Assembly (NCBI GenBank): GCA_030432795.1
Contig: JAUILW010000133.1
Location: forward strand, 1-7,862
Direction: 5' to 3'
Length of the DNA stretch: 7,862 nt
From: Gammaproteobacteria bacterium
GTDB lineage: Bacteria; Pseudomonadota; Gammaproteobacteria; Pseudomonadales; Azotimanducaceae
Each line of letters begins with the position of its first letter. Within the stretch, counting starts at the first letter, position 1. The position numbers and the translations under genes are program-made. Under the pieces are notes generated by a model that saw only the letters and a list, made by a program, of their open reading frames with translations, had not been told where the DNA came from and did not search any database. Below are positions 7,281 through 7,862 of this stretch, in pieces.

Positions 7281-7321
7281 TCTGGACGGGGTAGTATAAG
7301 CGCTCGACTCAACCAGGGGGC

Positions 7322-7327
7322 AGGGGG
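7322..7327 (+). promoter_or_regulatory. Ribosome binding site for the second ThuA-like gene
   Basis: AGGGGG sits 5 bases before the ATG at 7333 and supports that start. It is the second copy of a directly repeated CAGGGGG (7314-7320 and 7321-7327). The reading frame has a TAA at 7297-7299 and no other start codon before 7333. Confidence 0.6.
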
Positions 7328-7332
7328 AACCA

Positions 7333-7862
7333 ATGTCGACGGCGAATCAGCGGATCGATGTTTATCTGGTGTGTAACGCGAAGTATCACGACACCAACTT
7401 CGCGCGTCTGGAGTTGTTGAAGCTTCTGGCGGAGCATGAGGATATCTGGACGCGCGTAAGCGACAACTTCTCGGACTCGCAGGCCATCTGTGGTTCAAAC
7501 CTACTCATTACCTACACCTGCGATCTGTGTCCCACCGAGGCAGAGCAGGATGGGCTGGAGCAGTTCCTGCAGGGTGGTGGACGCTGGCTGGCGCTGCATG
7601 GCACCAGCGCTCTGATCGAGTTCGTCGACGGCAAAGCCGACACGCCGGACAAGGCGCCACGCTTCATGCAGATGCTCGGTAACCGGTTCGTTGCGCATCC
7701 GCCCATCGAGCCGTTTACCGTGCGGGTGAGCGACCCGCAGCACCCGCTGGTGCAGGGGATCGATGCGTTCGACGTGGAAGACGAGCCGTACTACTGCGAG
7801 TACTTCGGCGACAACAAGGTGCTCCTGGAAGCGACCTACAACGCGCCGTCCAACGGCTATGT
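7333..7862 (+). CDS. ThuA-like domain protein, 3'-truncated by the window end
   Basis: The frame is open from the ATG at 7333 to the window edge, giving 176 complete codons. The start is fixed by an in-frame TAA at 7297-7299, a single available start codon and an AGGGGG ribosome binding site. ThuA-like features are the first strand IDVYLVCNAKYHDTNFARL (8-26), LLITYTCDLCPTEAE (57-71), the hallmark GGGRWLALHGTSALIEF (81-97), MLGNRFVAHPP (114-124), DPQHPLVQGIDAF (134-146) and DEPYY (150-154), with D150-E151-Y153 matching the family DE-Y motif. It shares the fold with the ThuA-like protein at 5678-6349 but differs strongly in sequence. The two are therefore separate subfamilies rather than a recent duplication. 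It is divergent from the PhyH-family operon and probably belongs to the same pathway. No signal peptide is seen. The end of the domain and any C-terminal addition lie outside the window. Confidence 0.87.
   Translation, partial: MSTANQRIDVYLVCNAKYHDTNFARLELLKLLAEHEDIWTRVSDNFSDSQAICGSNLLITYTCDLCPTEAEQDGLEQFLQGGGRWLALHGTSALIEFVDGKADTPDKAPRFMQMLGNRFVAHPPIEPFTVRVSDPQHPLVQGIDAFDVEDEPYYCEYFGDNKVLLEATYNAPSNGY

Larger units (their letters stand above)
7261..7332. promoter_or_regulatory. Divergent intergenic region between the PhyH-family operon and the second ThuA gene
   Basis: These 72 bases must drive both the minus-strand operon and the plus-strand ThuA-like gene, unless either is read from further away. 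On the minus strand TATACT (plus coordinates 7293-7298, five of six matches to TATAAT) is a possible -10, placing transcription start near 7286. No convincing -35 is found 16-18 bases upstream, so it may need an activator or a non-housekeeping sigma factor. A 10-base palindrome lies at 7271-7280. On the plus strand only poor -10 candidates overlap the same AT-containing patch (7292-7300). Confidence 0.4.

Noticed and set aside
6397..7299. Plus-strand open frame of 300 codons, antisense to the PhyH-family gene.
   Set aside because: Its length reflects GC-rich codon structure of the opposite strand. The minus-strand translation has intact catalytic motifs, while this one has none.

Overview
The window is about 60% GC by eye and almost fully coding. 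It holds eight protein genes in three transcription units: four on the plus strand (1-4439), three on the minus strand (7260 down to 4408), and one plus-strand gene that runs off the right edge (7333-7862). No RNA gene, insertion sequence, CRISPR array, tandem array or origin was seen. No non-coding stretch exceeds 72 bases. Gene content and compact start/stop junctions suggest a Gram-negative proteobacterium. The combination of flavin-dependent tryptophan-halogenase-family proteins, a SapC-family protein and a cupin-like protein is typical of Caulobacterales, sphingomonads, xanthomonads and marine or soil gammaproteobacteria with many TonB-dependent receptors. I cannot assign a genus.

Unit 1 (plus, 1-4439) is a tightly packed cassette. 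It contains the C-terminal 401 codons of a halogenase-family flavoprotein with an atypical active-site signature (EAS-A), a SapC-family protein, a cupin-like JmjC-fold Fe(II)/2-oxoglutarate oxygenase that resembles asparaginyl hydroxylase FIH, and a second, complete halogenase with the canonical lysine and glutamate. Gaps are 1, 1 and 9 bases, so the genes are almost certainly co-transcribed. The natural substrate of such cassettes is not known to me. The layout suggests two flavoenzymes and one non-heme iron oxygenase acting on a common, probably indole- or aromatic-containing, target.

Unit 2 (minus, 7260-4408) encodes a phytanoyl-CoA-dioxygenase-family oxygenase, a ThuA-like protein and an AmpG-like major facilitator permease. 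The first junction is a 1-base stop/start overlap (TGATG). The second is a 1-base gap to a TTG start. Unit 3 (plus, from 7333) starts divergently, 72 bases from unit 2, and encodes a second ThuA-like protein that is cut by the window end. ThuA relatives are linked to sugar and 3-keto-sugar metabolism in rhizobia, so units 2 and 3 look like an uptake and catabolism locus for a sugar-like or glycosylated compound. The shared 72-base region contains a -10-like element on the minus strand, a perfect 10-base palindrome and a tandem 7-base G-rich repeat.

Units 1 and 2 converge, and their last coding genes overlap tail-to-tail by 32 bases with no recognisable terminator between them.
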